Shown here: one piece after another, positions 9,747 to 18,153 of the stretch | Position numbering within the stretch: position 1 is the stretch's first letter | Layout of the letters: each line of letters starts with the position of its first letter | Assembly: GCA_905235525.1 (NCBI GenBank) | Contig: CAJOLW010000021.1 | Coordinates: forward strand, 31,829 to 95,828 | Source of the DNA: an uncultured Bacteroidaceae bacterium | GTDB taxonomy: Bacteria > Bacteroidota > Bacteroidia > Bacteroidales > Bacteroidaceae | Direction: 5' to 3' | Length of the DNA: 64,000 nucleotides | Made by a program: the position numbers and the translations under genes | The notes under the pieces: generated by a model | Told to the model about the DNA's origin: nothing | Seen by the model: the letters and a program-made list of their open reading frames with translations, nothing else | Databases searched by the model: none

Positions 9747-11192
9747 ATGTTGGTTCTTATCACGGTAATATTATATTTTGTGGTATTGCTGCTTCTCTCC
9801 CATGTTGTGGGTAAGAGAGGTGGCAATGCCGCTTTTTTTAACGGTAACCGTCAGTCACCTTGGCCTTTGGTGGCATTTGGCATGATTGGTGCCAGCATCT
9901 CAGGGCTCACGTTTATCGGTGTGCCGGGATGGGTGATGACCATTGACATGACCTACTTGCAGATGTGCTTAGGTTTTGTCGTGGGTTATCTGGTGGTGGC
10001 GTTTGTGTTATTGCCTTTGTATTATAGGTATCGGCTCACGTCCATCTACACCTATCTGAAACATCGTTTCGGGCATGTGAGTTACAAGACAGGGTCATCC
10101 TTCTTTATCATGAGCAAACTGTTGGGGGCTGCTGCCAAGTTTTATGTGGTTTGCAGGATCCTGCAGATGTGTCTGGCGGACAGTTTCTCGGTACCATACG
10201 TTGTGATTGTCTTGGCAGCCTTGTTTCTGATATGGTTATATACACGGCGGAGCGGCATTCGTGCCTTGGTGTGGACGGACTTCTTGCAGACCTTGTGTCT
10301 CATGCTGGCGCTGGTCATCATGCTACTGAAGGTGGTGGACATGTTGGATTTGAATATGGCTGAGGCGATACGCACGGTGTGGAATGACCCTCATTCCCGC
10401 ATCTTTGAATGGGAGGACTTCACCTCGAAACAGAACTTCTGGAAACAGTTCCTGTCGGGCATCTTCATCGTCATTGTGATGACAGGGCTTGATCAGGATA
10501 TGATGCAGAAGAATCTCACTTGTAAGAATTTACGTGCGGCACAGAAGGACATGTGCTCTTATGGCGTTCTGTTTGTCCCGGTCAATTTTTTGTTTTTGGC
10601 ATTGGGCGTGCTGCTGCTGTTGCTTTATCAGAAGACGGGTGTGCCAATCCCGGAGAAAGGGGATGATTTGCTTTCGTGGATGGTGCTGAACGGGATGATG
10701 GGAAATGTCTGCCTTGTGTTCTTCACCATCGGTGTCATAGCCAGCGCGTTCTCTTCAGCCGATTCTGCCATGACGGCACTCACGACCAGTTTCTGCATTG
10801 ACATCTTGGAGAAGGAGGAAGATGAGAAGACGCGTAAGCGGGTTCATTTGGGGGTGATGGTGGCATTTGTGCTGGTTACGCTTGCTTTCAATGCCATTGG
10901 TTCCGGCAGTGTGATGGATTTGATATACACCTTGGTGTCGTACACGTATGGTCCGCTCCTGGGACTCTTTGCCTTCGGCATGTTCACCCGTTGGCAGCCA
11001 CGAGAGAAATACGTGCCATTGATTGCGATTGCATCACCCTTGATCTGTTATGCAATCGATGTGGTGGTGTTGCAGTGGACTGGGTATCAATTCGGCTATG
11101 AACTGCTGATGTTTAACGGACTTCTCACTTTCGTTGGATTGTGGGGTGTCTCACACAGATATTCACAGAAAATCACAGGAGGGACACCGTGA
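9747..11192 (+). CDS. Sodium:solute symporter (SSS family)
   Basis: This 481-residue inner-membrane protein uses the sodium gradient to take up a small solute. It has roughly 13 hydrophobic segments and the SSS hallmarks: MIGASISGLTFIGVPGWV in the first core helix and the FSSADSAMTALTT segment that normally forms the second sodium site. It starts three bases after the double kinase gene and is probably co-transcribed with it, suggesting that the kinase senses the transported compound or a related one. The substrate is not identifiable. Many Bacteroidetes members of this subfamily sit near sensor kinases or sugar enzymes. Confidence 0.88.
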   Translation: MLVLITVILYFVVLLLLSHVVGKRGGNAAFFNGNRQSPWPLVAFGMIGASISGLTFIGVPGWVMTIDMTYLQMCLGFVVGYLVVAFVLLPLYYRYRLTSIYTYLKHRFGHVSYKTGSSFFIMSKLLGAAAKFYVVCRILQMCLADSFSVPYVVIVLAALFLIWLYTRRSGIRALVWTDFLQTLCLMLALVIMLLKVVDMLDLNMAEAIRTVWNDPHSRIFEWEDFTSKQNFWKQFLSGIFIVIVMTGLDQDMMQKNLTCKNLRAAQKDMCSYGVLFVPVNFLFLALGVLLLLLYQKTGVPIPEKGDDLLSWMVLNGMMGNVCLVFFTIGVIASAFSSADSAMTALTTSFCIDILEKEEDEKTRKRVHLGVMVAFVLVTLAFNAIGSGSVMDLIYTLVSYTYGPLLGLFAFGMFTRWQPREKYVPLIAIASPLICYAIDVVVLQWTGYQFGYELLMFNGLLTFVGLWGVSHRYSQKITGGTP

Positions 11193-11223
11193 GCAAACTA
11201 TTTTCTGCGTGAAAAAGAACAAT

Positions 11224-12585
11224 ATGAGATTTATTGATTTATTTGCTGGTCTTGGAGGTTTTCACCTTGCGCTGTCCCGTTTGGGGCATGAATGTGTCTT
11301 TGCCTCTGAGATACAGCCTAAACTACAGAAACTGTATCAACTTAATTTTCCTCATACGCCCATTGTGGGTGACATCACCAAAATCAAGGCGGAAGAGATT
11401 CCTCCGCATGAGATTTTGTGTGGCGGGTTCCCATGTCAGCCTTTTTCTTTCTCGGGTAAGAAGCAGGGGTTTGACGATGAGTTGGGACGTGGCAATTTGT
11501 TTGATGAGATTTGCCGTATTCTCAGTTATCATCATCCCCGATACATTTTTCTGGAGAACGTGTCGGCTTTGCCAGGGCATGATGGGGGACGCACTTGGAA
11601 GGTGATTCAGCAGAAGTTGGATGCGTTGGGATATGACATCCGTTCGCACATCTATTCGCCCCATGACTTTGGCATTCCTCAGCATCGTCCCCGTTTCTAT
11701 ATTGTGGGCATGTTGCGCGATGAACAGGGTGTCAGTGGCATGCACAAGTTCCATTTTGTCCGTCCGAAGAAAGATGTCGTGAGCGATGTGCGTACCATTG
11801 TTGACATGACCGACCATGACAGGGTTCAGCCTGTCCGTCAGGGACTGCATCCTGTATTTGATGCCTGGCAGGAGTTTGTCTATAATGTGACCCGTCGGGA
11901 TGGTTATATGCCTTCGCACTGTATCTTCACGATGGAATTTGGTGCTGATTATGAGTTTGAGGACACGCCTCCTGCCTTCCAGCCGCTTGAACGGTTGCGT
12001 GGTCGTCGGGGGGCATATGGCAAGGTGCTGGAAGGTGCGACCAGAGAGGAACTCGTTGCAGACCTCCCGTTCTACATGCAGAAAACGAAATACGAGGAGA
12101 CTTATCCGGAGTTCAAGAAAGTGCTTATCCGGCAGAACCGAGAACTCTATCAACGGCACAAAGATTGGATTGACCCGTGGTTGAAGAAAATCAGGAAGTT
12201 TCCTCGCACGCAGCGTATGCTTGAATGGAGCACCAATCAGGATTGGAACTTCCGGCACCACGTCATTCAACTGCGGCCCTCGGGCATCCGTGTTCGTTCG
12301 ATGAATTATGTTCCTACCATCACGTTGTGCACCACCGCCACCCCCATCCTTCCTTTTGTTCCTTATCCTCCCGATGGGGCGGTGGACAAGAAGGGGCATC
12401 CTTATACTCCTGACGATTTCCGTTGGGGGCGTTACATATCACACAATGAGGCAGCACGCATCCAGTCGATGCAGGAACTCAACTACGGCAACCTCTCCCG
12501 AGTGCAGAAATTCAAAGCACTCGGCAATGCCGTCAATGTAGATGTGGTGGAAATCATTGCCCGTCGCCTTTTCACCTGCAAGTGA
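11224..12585 (+). CDS. DNA (cytosine-5-)-methyltransferase, solitary
   Basis: This is a 453-residue m5C DNA methyltransferase. The start MRFIDLFAGLGGF at 11224 opens directly on motif I (the SAM loop), so upstream in-frame codons back to 11134 are discarded. Motif IV with the catalytic Cys is FPCQPFSFSGKK, motif VI is ENVSAL, motif VIII is PQHRPRFYIVG, and motif X is KALGNAVNV. A target recognition region of about 200 residues lies between VIII and IX, longer than in minimal enzymes. No endonuclease, Vsr or other restriction gene is adjacent: upstream is a symporter and downstream a convergent DUF5715 gene. It therefore appears to be an orphan methylase. The recognition sequence cannot be read off. 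Confidence 0.9.
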   Translation: MRFIDLFAGLGGFHLALSRLGHECVFASEIQPKLQKLYQLNFPHTPIVGDITKIKAEEIPPHEILCGGFPCQPFSFSGKKQGFDDELGRGNLFDEICRILSYHHPRYIFLENVSALPGHDGGRTWKVIQQKLDALGYDIRSHIYSPHDFGIPQHRPRFYIVGMLRDEQGVSGMHKFHFVRPKKDVVSDVRTIVDMTDHDRVQPVRQGLHPVFDAWQEFVYNVTRRDGYMPSHCIFTMEFGADYEFEDTPPAFQPLERLRGRRGAYGKVLEGATREELVADLPFYMQKTKYEETYPEFKKVLIRQNRELYQRHKDWIDPWLKKIRKFPRTQRMLEWSTNQDWNFRHHVIQLRPSGIRVRSMNYVPTITLCTTATPILPFVPYPPDGAVDKKGHPYTPDDFRWGRYISHNEAARIQSMQELNYGNLSRVQKFKALGNAVNVDVVEIIARRLFTCK

Positions 12586-13447
12586 GATGGAAGCATCCTT
12601 GTTTCCGTTCGTATTTCACATAGCATTGGCCGTCTTCTCTCAGGTCGCGCAGCACTTCTGACAGTACCTGCTTCATGGGTTCGTTCCATCTGAGCAATGC
12701 TGCCTGCGGCTCATACGTGCCTGTTATCGGCATGAATTTGTTGTAGGCGATGTCCACTGTTGTGCCATAGCAGTGGCAGGAGTTGGTGGTGGCATTCTTG
12801 TTTCCTCGTTGCAGGTTCGATACATCGTCTGCCGTTCTCAGTACAGAAGTCACAATGGGAAGGTGGATGGGCAATCCCTTCACCTGACATGAGTCGATAA
12901 AATTGAGACAGATGGTGTTGAGCAGATGTTGCGCACGTGGTACCAGGTAAGGGATGGAGTGGGTGAGGTCATCGATGCTATAGAATGGTGAATGGCAGAT
13001 ATTCACCAGTTCATGGCGTTTCACCAGCGCTTCGGCTTCTTTCCTGTTTTTCACAGGTGTGATGCCGTTCTTTTGGGCTGCCAGGATTTGGACACTCTGG
13101 CTATCGGGGAAACAGGCGGCATAACTCCAGACGCCTCGTACCCGATGTGCCCCTCCCTGCATGGGCACCATCACCGGATCCTCTTCATCCTCAAACAAGA
13201 TTTCGTCTCTGGTGTCTTCTATATCATCCATCATCACCGCTTCTTCCTCTTTCGCCGCCTCTTCCTTCATTTCTCCTTCGTCGTCCGCCATCAGTTCTGT
13301 CCTTCTCACATCATCCTTCATCCTTCTTCCTTCTTCCTTTACAGGAACCTCGATGCTAAAGGCATGCTTGATTCCTGCAAATAGTCCCATCACCACCACA
13401 AACATGGCGATAAACTTCCATTGATTATATTTTCCTTTTTCTCTCAT
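12572..13447 (-). CDS. DUF5715 family protein, membrane-anchored, D-Ala-D-Ala peptidase-like motif
   Basis: This 291-residue protein has an N-terminal membrane anchor (about residues 10-27, FIAMFVVVMGLFAGI), then an acidic low-complexity linker rich in Glu, Asp and Met (about 35-90), then a globular domain. That domain contains SCHCYGTTVDIAY and a terminal CFHLTC, recalling the His-x(6)-Asp and final His zinc ligands of LAS-type (VanX/VanY, M15) peptidases. I match it to DUF5715 from memory of Bacteroidetes proteins. A role in trimming the cell wall in the periplasm is an inference. The last 14 bases overlap the convergent methyltransferase gene. Confidence 0.75.
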   Translation of the reverse strand: MREKGKYNQWKFIAMFVVVMGLFAGIKHAFSIEVPVKEEGRRMKDDVRRTELMADDEGEMKEEAAKEEEAVMMDDIEDTRDEILFEDEEDPVMVPMQGGAHRVRGVWSYAACFPDSQSVQILAAQKNGITPVKNRKEAEALVKRHELVNICHSPFYSIDDLTHSIPYLVPRAQHLLNTICLNFIDSCQVKGLPIHLPIVTSVLRTADDVSNLQRGNKNATTNSCHCYGTTVDIAYNKFMPITGTYEPQAALLRWNEPMKQVLSEVLRDLREDGQCYVKYERKQGCFHLTCR

Positions 13448-13550
13448 TTCTCAAATTTTAACCTTAACGTTAACCTGTCACTTGGCTAATTCTCAATTAT
13501 CACTTCAGTTCTCGCGGTAGCAAATTTTTTACTTTTCACTTTTTCTCTCT

Positions 13551-15026
13551 TCATCCTCTATTTGAATTCTTAATCATTTCTCTCACCAATTCATTGAACC
13601 GCGTCGCTTCCATCAATTGTTCGATGGTCAGGTGCATCCTGTATCGCCAATAATGTCGGGGTTTGGCGGGAATATTGATTCTCTCCCCGTTCGGGTCGGG
13701 CAGTCTCAGTTCCTCATCCATTGACAACCAATCCTGTAATGACAGCAGGGTCAGTGCAGACGGACAGAAGAGATGTGCCGACACAATCTCCTCGCACAGC
13801 CATCCTGGAGCAGGGTGGGGAGCGGTGCCATCCTTGTGCAAGGCATGATTGTAGAACTTTTGTGCCCTTTCCTTGTCCTCGTCCCACCATTGGCGCAGTG
13901 GGGGCATGTCGTGGGTGGAGATGGTTGCCACTGAACGGTATGGATTTTCCCACAGATGTCCGAACTGGAGATAAGGTGATTTCGGCATGGTCTGGATTTC
14001 CAAGGAGAGAATCCTCAAGTCGTTCATGACCCATCCCACACTTTCCGGCACCATGCCGAGGTCTTCGGCACATACCAGCATGCGTGTTGATTGGGTCAGG
14101 ACAGGCAATTTCCGCATGGCCTCGTCGTACCAAAACTTGTTATGCCGATGATAGAAATACTCGTTGTACAGGCAGTTGAAGGCTTCTTTCTCATGTAGCA
14201 GAAGCGAGTCATAGACATAGTCTTTCTGTGCCGATATACGAGGATGGTACATCTCGGGATTTTTCCTGTCGGGAATGAAGAGTACGCACGACACCAAGTC
14301 GTAGAGTCCGTCGCGTAATGTGATGCTGTCCTCATCGGTCTTGTTCGCAAAGGCTGCTTCTATTTGCCGTTGAGTGGCATACTCATCCTTCAGTTCGTAT
14401 CGTCCGTCTCCTTTGGGGCGCAGATAGATGGCTTTCACCAGTTCTGTACGGTAACCGAAGATTTTGTTCAGGGTCTCATCAGTGATGTAAGGGTGTGTCA
14501 TGTTGTCTGCGTTGAAGCGCATCCCGTAACTCTCTATCTCATCCACGGTCATGGGAAGGGAAGGAGAGAATTGTCCCAAGAGTCCATGCACCGAGTGCAG
14601 TGGAATGTCCCAGATGCGGAAGAAGCCCAATACATGGTCAATCCGATAGGCGTCAAAATACTCTGCCATCTTCTGGAGGCGACGAATCCACCACTGGTAG
14701 TTCTCTTTCGCCATCGCCTCCCAGTTATAGGTGGGGAACCCCCAGTTCTGTCCGTCCTTGGAGAAGTCGTCTGGGGGGGCTCCTGCTTGTCCGTCTAAAT
14801 GGAAGAGGTGGGGTTGTGACCAGGCATCTACGCTGTCGCGGGAGATGCCGATGGGGATGTCGCCCTTGATGATAATGCCGTTTTTTCTGGCTTCATTTCT
14901 GATGTCCAACAATTGGAGGTGTAAGAGGTACTGCACAAAATAGAAGAATGCCACTCCTTCATAGTGTGTGCTTTTCTTGGCAACCAGCCGTTCCACTTCT
15001 CTTTTGTTGTACTGTACCGACACCAC
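13551..15026 (-). CDS. malQ: 4-alpha-glucanotransferase, C-terminal part (frameshifted malQ)
   Basis: This is the catalytic half of a GH77 amylomaltase, which transfers maltosyl and longer alpha-1,4-glucan segments. It is in a different frame from the N-terminal half. The nucleophile Asp is seen in YRIDHVLGFF, the acid/base Glu in CAEDLGMVPESV, and the third Asp in STHDMPPLR, so the active site is complete. The listed start is only the first possible codon in this frame; homology continues from the other frame through KW. Restoring one base at about 15023-15024 would fuse both parts into a 911-residue protein, the usual length for Bacteroidetes MalQ. Confidence 0.88.
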   Translation of the reverse strand: MVSVQYNKREVERLVAKKSTHYEGVAFFYFVQYLLHLQLLDIRNEARKNGIIIKGDIPIGISRDSVDAWSQPHLFHLDGQAGAPPDDFSKDGQNWGFPTYNWEAMAKENYQWWIRRLQKMAEYFDAYRIDHVLGFFRIWDIPLHSVHGLLGQFSPSLPMTVDEIESYGMRFNADNMTHPYITDETLNKIFGYRTELVKAIYLRPKGDGRYELKDEYATQRQIEAAFANKTDEDSITLRDGLYDLVSCVLFIPDRKNPEMYHPRISAQKDYVYDSLLLHEKEAFNCLYNEYFYHRHNKFWYDEAMRKLPVLTQSTRMLVCAEDLGMVPESVGWVMNDLRILSLEIQTMPKSPYLQFGHLWENPYRSVATISTHDMPPLRQWWDEDKERAQKFYNHALHKDGTAPHPAPGWLCEEIVSAHLFCPSALTLLSLQDWLSMDEELRLPDPNGERINIPAKPRHYWRYRMHLTIEQLMEATRFNELVREMIKNSNRG

Positions 15027-16285
15027 TTCCCGAATTCTGCAGTTTTGTATTGGTCTCTCAGATAGGAGAATGCTGCATAGGGGATCAGCCAGTCTTTGTT
15101 ATTGTTGAAGAAGTGTTTGAAGTCGCTTGTCTCTAATGTGTCCTTGCCCTCCTGCTGATACACCTGCCGCAGATATTCGGTCTTCAGCGCGATGACCTGT
15201 TCGTAGTCCATCTCTTTCAGGGTGTTCAACTGTTGCCGCCTCATCATGAATTTCTCCATGGTCAAACGGTTTTTCAGTTGCGGTAATGCGTTCAGGTCAC
15301 AATAGAGTGGATGTAGCGCAAAGACGGAGATGGCATTGTAGGGGTACGAATCCTGCCATGTGCCCATGGTGGTTGTATCGTTGATAGGTAGGATTTGGAT
15401 GATGTGCATTTTGGTTTTCACCATCCACTGAATTATCGCCTTCAAGTCGCCGAAGTCACCCACGCCATAACTCCTTGCCGAGCGTAGTGAGAACACGGGT
15501 ATCACCACTCCTGCTATTTTCCAATTGTCAGTTCTCCTTCTTCCGTCGTCTTCATGTATGGATTTGATGGCAGAGGGACGTTCATCGGTCTTTATCCACA
15601 TCTGTTTGGCTTGCAACCTCGGACAGCGCAGTTTCCGGTTCTCTCCCTCTTCCCAGCGCAGGATCTTGTTGTCGGCATCCACCACTACATATTTGTATTC
15701 CACCTCGTCGTATATCAATTCGGCGTCGATATTCACAGCCCATTCCTGCAAGTTGATTAGTGCCATGCGTTTGGCGTGTTTCCATTCGCCCAACTGTGGC
15801 GTGTTGCCGCATACCGCCAACCATTCGCCTCTCCTGAGTCGTGGTTCCACCACACGCAGTTGGAGGGTGGAGGAGTATAGGGTGTCGATGGCATTACAGT
15901 CATCAGGCACCGCGCTTCCACACTCTGTATAGGCGGACGAGAAGAGGGGTAAGTCTTCTGGGATGGGGCGCCATTTGTCACTTAACACATAGTGGGTGGT
16001 GATGCCGTCGAACTTCACTTTGTGGGGAGCCACCTCCCATTCTGTCCAAACCAATTTTCCGTCCCGATACATGGCATACTTGTACTCAATGCCATTACCT
16101 CCCTTCAACTGCGGGAACTGGAGAGGGTCTATCGTCATTCCCCCTTCCCAAATCTTACCTTCTTGGGTGTTCAATGGCAACTCTTCCATTGCCACTTTCT
16201 TTCCACGTTTTTCCACGACCCACACCTGCACGCGCAAATCCTCTCCCCAACGGGTACGATATTCTATATTGAATTGGATCTTCAT
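14828..16285 (-). CDS. malQ: 4-alpha-glucanotransferase, N-terminal part (frameshifted malQ)
   Basis: This is the N-terminal half of the same cytoplasmic GH77 enzyme. I take MKIQFNIEYRTRWGEDLRV at 16285 as the start; the open frame upstream to 16849 overlaps the divergent kinase gene and has no family resemblance. Two consecutive CBM20-type starch-binding modules are visible (about residues 1-115 and 120-245; the second has LAVCGNTPQLGEWKH), followed by the start of the GH77 barrel at VVIPVFSLRSARSYGVGDF. True homology stops at EFGKW near 15023; the remaining residues are out of frame. A promoter at 16332-16363 on minus fits this start. Confidence 0.88.
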   Translation of the reverse strand: MKIQFNIEYRTRWGEDLRVQVWVVEKRGKKVAMEELPLNTQEGKIWEGGMTIDPLQFPQLKGGNGIEYKYAMYRDGKLVWTEWEVAPHKVKFDGITTHYVLSDKWRPIPEDLPLFSSAYTECGSAVPDDCNAIDTLYSSTLQLRVVEPRLRRGEWLAVCGNTPQLGEWKHAKRMALINLQEWAVNIDAELIYDEVEYKYVVVDADNKILRWEEGENRKLRCPRLQAKQMWIKTDERPSAIKSIHEDDGRRRTDNWKIAGVVIPVFSLRSARSYGVGDFGDLKAIIQWMVKTKMHIIQILPINDTTTMGTWQDSYPYNAISVFALHPLYCDLNALPQLKNRLTMEKFMMRRQQLNTLKEMDYEQVIALKTEYLRQVYQQEGKDTLETSDFKHFFNNNKDWLIPYAAFSYLRDQYKTAEFGKWCRYSTTKEKWNGWLPRKAHTMKEWHSSILCSTSYTSNCWTSEMKPEKTALSSRATSPSASPATA

Positions 16286-16331
16286 TTGTCTTTCTTTTTT
16301 TTTATCATGGTTGCTGATCATCAACCAACTG

Positions 16332-16363
16332 CAAAGGTATGTTTTTTCCGTCAATCTTCCAAA
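16332..16363 (-). promoter_or_regulatory. malQ promoter
   Basis: On minus, TTTG (16360-16363) and TACCTTTG (16332-16339) are 20 bases apart, about 47 bases before the malQ start. Confidence 0.6.
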
Positions 16364-16483
16364 CATCCACTTCAAAAAGTGAACTTGTGCCATTATTGTT
16401 GATTGTTGGACTGAACACGAAGAAAGTCTGTCGTGAATCACGATTTTATAGGTGTTCGTTCGTGAAAAATGAATTAAAAACCG

Positions 16484-16491
16484 TATCTTTG
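16484..16491 (+). promoter_or_regulatory. -7 box for the galacturonokinase-like gene
   Basis: TATCTTTG lies 27 bases before the start codon at 16519 and matches TAnnTTTG. The -33 region is weak. Confidence 0.5.
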
Positions 16492-16518
16492 TGCTCAAAT
16501 TGAAAAACGAAATGCCGT

Positions 16519-17667
16519 ATGGAAATGTATCAGTATCATATTTTTTCGCCCTATCGGGTGTGTCCATTGGGGGCACATGTGGATCATCAGCATGGCTTGG
16601 TGACAGGTTTCGCCATTGATAAAGGTGTGGACTTGTGGTTCGATGTGAGGAAGGATGGACACGTGCATCTGGCATCACGTTCGTTTGAAGGTGAGGTGGA
16701 TTTTGATATTGACGCACCGACACAAGTGAAGGATCATCACTGGGGCGACTATGCCCGTGGCGCGAAGTATGCGTTGCGGAAACGGTTTGAGTTGAAGCAG
16801 GGCATTGAGGGGGTGATTCAGGGAAGTCTGCCTGTAGGTGGATTGTCATCGAGTGCAGCAGTGCTGATTGCGTATGTGATGGCGTTTGCCAAGGCGAATG
16901 GCATCACGTTGCAGCCTTTTGAGGTGGCGCAGATTGCTTCGGAGGCGGAGCGTGAGTACATTGGATTGAACAACGGTTTATTGGATCAGGCGTGTATCGC
17001 GTTGGGCAAGAAGGGCGGGTTGTTGTTTCTGGATTGTGACAGCAATGAGTACCGCATCATCAGGAAGAATCCGGAGATGCCGGACTTTGAATTGGGCATC
17101 TTCTTTTCGGGGTTGACTCGTTCGTTGGTGAACAGTGATTATAACTTGCGTGTGTATGAGTGCAAGACGGCGGCATGGAATATGTTGGCATATACGGAGC
17201 AACCGTTGAAGACGTTTGACAAGACGTTCTTGCGGGATATCCCGAAGGCGACATTCGAGAAGACGAAGATTGCGATGCCTGCTCGTTTTGCTCGTCGAGC
17301 GGAGCATTTCTACTCAGAGTACCGCCGTGTGCGTCAGGGTGTGACGGCATGGGAGACGGGCAACTTGAAGTTGTTTGGCAAACTGAGTTTCGATTCGTGT
17401 GAGAGTTCTATCCATAACTACGAGTGTGGAAGTCCTGAACTGATTGCCATCTATGAAATCATGCGCACGTTGCCTGGTGTCTGGGGCGGACGTTTCAGTG
17501 GGGCTGGTTTCAAAGGTGCCTGTATCGCGATGATCGATCCTGCCTACAAGGAGCAGATCGAGAAAGAACTGACGGCGCGATACCTGGAACAATTCCCTGA
17601 ATACGAAAAGACGTTCAAGTGCTATTTCGTGAAGCCAGATGATGGAGCGAGGTTTGTGGAGGGATAG
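16519..17667 (+). CDS. GHMP sugar kinase resembling galacturonokinase
   Basis: The 382-residue GHMP kinase is galactokinase-like but departs from true GalK. The N-terminal sugar motif reads SPYRVCPLGAHVDHQHG where GalK has GEHTDYN; as I recall, plant galacturonokinase has a nearly identical GAHIDHQ motif. Further shared stretches are YNLRVYECKTAA, RRAEHFYSEYRRV and GGRFSGAGFKGAC. The ATP loop is LPVGGLSSSAAV, and the catalytic Asp is in NNGLLDQAC. I infer that it phosphorylates galacturonate, or another uronate or galactose-like sugar, at C1. The nucleotidyltransferase and UDP-glucuronate 4-epimerase downstream fit that role. Annotation pipelines would call it a galactokinase family protein. 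Confidence 0.82.
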   Translation: MEMYQYHIFSPYRVCPLGAHVDHQHGLVTGFAIDKGVDLWFDVRKDGHVHLASRSFEGEVDFDIDAPTQVKDHHWGDYARGAKYALRKRFELKQGIEGVIQGSLPVGGLSSSAAVLIAYVMAFAKANGITLQPFEVAQIASEAEREYIGLNNGLLDQACIALGKKGGLLFLDCDSNEYRIIRKNPEMPDFELGIFFSGLTRSLVNSDYNLRVYECKTAAWNMLAYTEQPLKTFDKTFLRDIPKATFEKTKIAMPARFARRAEHFYSEYRRVRQGVTAWETGNLKLFGKLSFDSCESSIHNYECGSPELIAIYEIMRTLPGVWGGRFSGAGFKGACIAMIDPAYKEQIEKELTARYLEQFPEYEKTFKCYFVKPDDGARFVEG

Positions 17668-17689
17668 ACAATGGACAACAGACAATGGA
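17664..17689 (+). repeat. Left inverted repeat flanking the four-helix-bundle gene
   Basis: This 26-base segment (beginning ATAGACAATGGACAACAG) is the reverse complement, at 24 of 26 positions, of 18107-18132. It overlaps the stop codon of the kinase gene and the first codons of the next open frame. Confidence 0.7.
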
Positions 17690-18066
17690 TTATGGAGAAT
17701 GGACAACAGATGACGAGTGGGCGGAAATTGGAGAATTTGAAAATATGGAATGATTCGAGAGTTTTTGTGAAAGAGATCTATCAAATGATGGAATCTTGCC
17801 ATGATTATGGATTTAGAGATCAGATTCAGCGTGCTTCCGTTTCAATTATGAACAATATAGCGGAAGGTTTTGAAAGTGGTAGTGATAGTTTGTTTGCAAG
17901 ATATATTCAGATTGCGAGAGGCTGTTGCTCAGAAGTAAAAAGTATGCTGTTCCTGTGTGAAGATTTTCATTTCTGCACGGAGGAGTATCGTGTGGAGTTA
18001 CATACGAAATTGTATAATATTTCAAGTGGTATATATAAATTGATTCAATATTTAAATAAAAAATGA
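17671..18066 (+). CDS. Four helix bundle protein (S23 / 23S rRNA intervening-sequence family)
   Basis: The protein is of the small four-helix-bundle family first seen in insertions within 23S rRNA genes; its biochemical role is unknown. The core reads LENLKIWNDSRVFVKEIYQ, then RDQIQRASVSIMNNIAEG, ARYIQIARGCCSEVKSML and SGIYKLIQYLNK, giving the expected four helices. The listed start lies inside the left inverted repeat; ATG at 17710 (MTSGRKLENLKIW) is an equally good start and would leave the repeat non-coding. The gene sits between two inverted repeats and separates two genes of a sugar-nucleotide pathway. Its codon use looks more A/T-rich than its neighbours, consistent with insertion. Confidence 0.82.
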   Translation: MDNRQWIMENGQQMTSGRKLENLKIWNDSRVFVKEIYQMMESCHDYGFRDQIQRASVSIMNNIAEGFESGSDSLFARYIQIARGCCSEVKSMLFLCEDFHFCTEEYRVELHTKLYNISSGIYKLIQYLNKK

Positions 18067-18106
18067 TACGACACCAGATTTTATGTAACAACACAGCATT
18101 CAGTAG

Positions 18107-18132
18107 TCTATTGTCTGTTGTCTATTGTCTAT
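18107..18132 (+). repeat. Right inverted repeat flanking the four-helix-bundle gene
   Basis: TCTATTGTCTGTTGTCTATT and the next six bases form the partner of 17664-17689. The motif then repeats imperfectly up to about 18147, just before the nucleotidyltransferase start. Confidence 0.7.
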
Positions 18133-18153
18133 TATCTGTTGTCTATTAAAAAG

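Noticed and set aside
11323..12399. 358-residue open frame on minus opposite the DNA methyltransferase
   Set aside because: The methyltransferase motifs are on plus; the opposite frame shows only mirrored codon bias.
16286..16849. N-terminal extension of malQ on minus
   Set aside because: It covers the divergent kinase gene and both promoters; the CBM20 module starts right after the Met at 16285.
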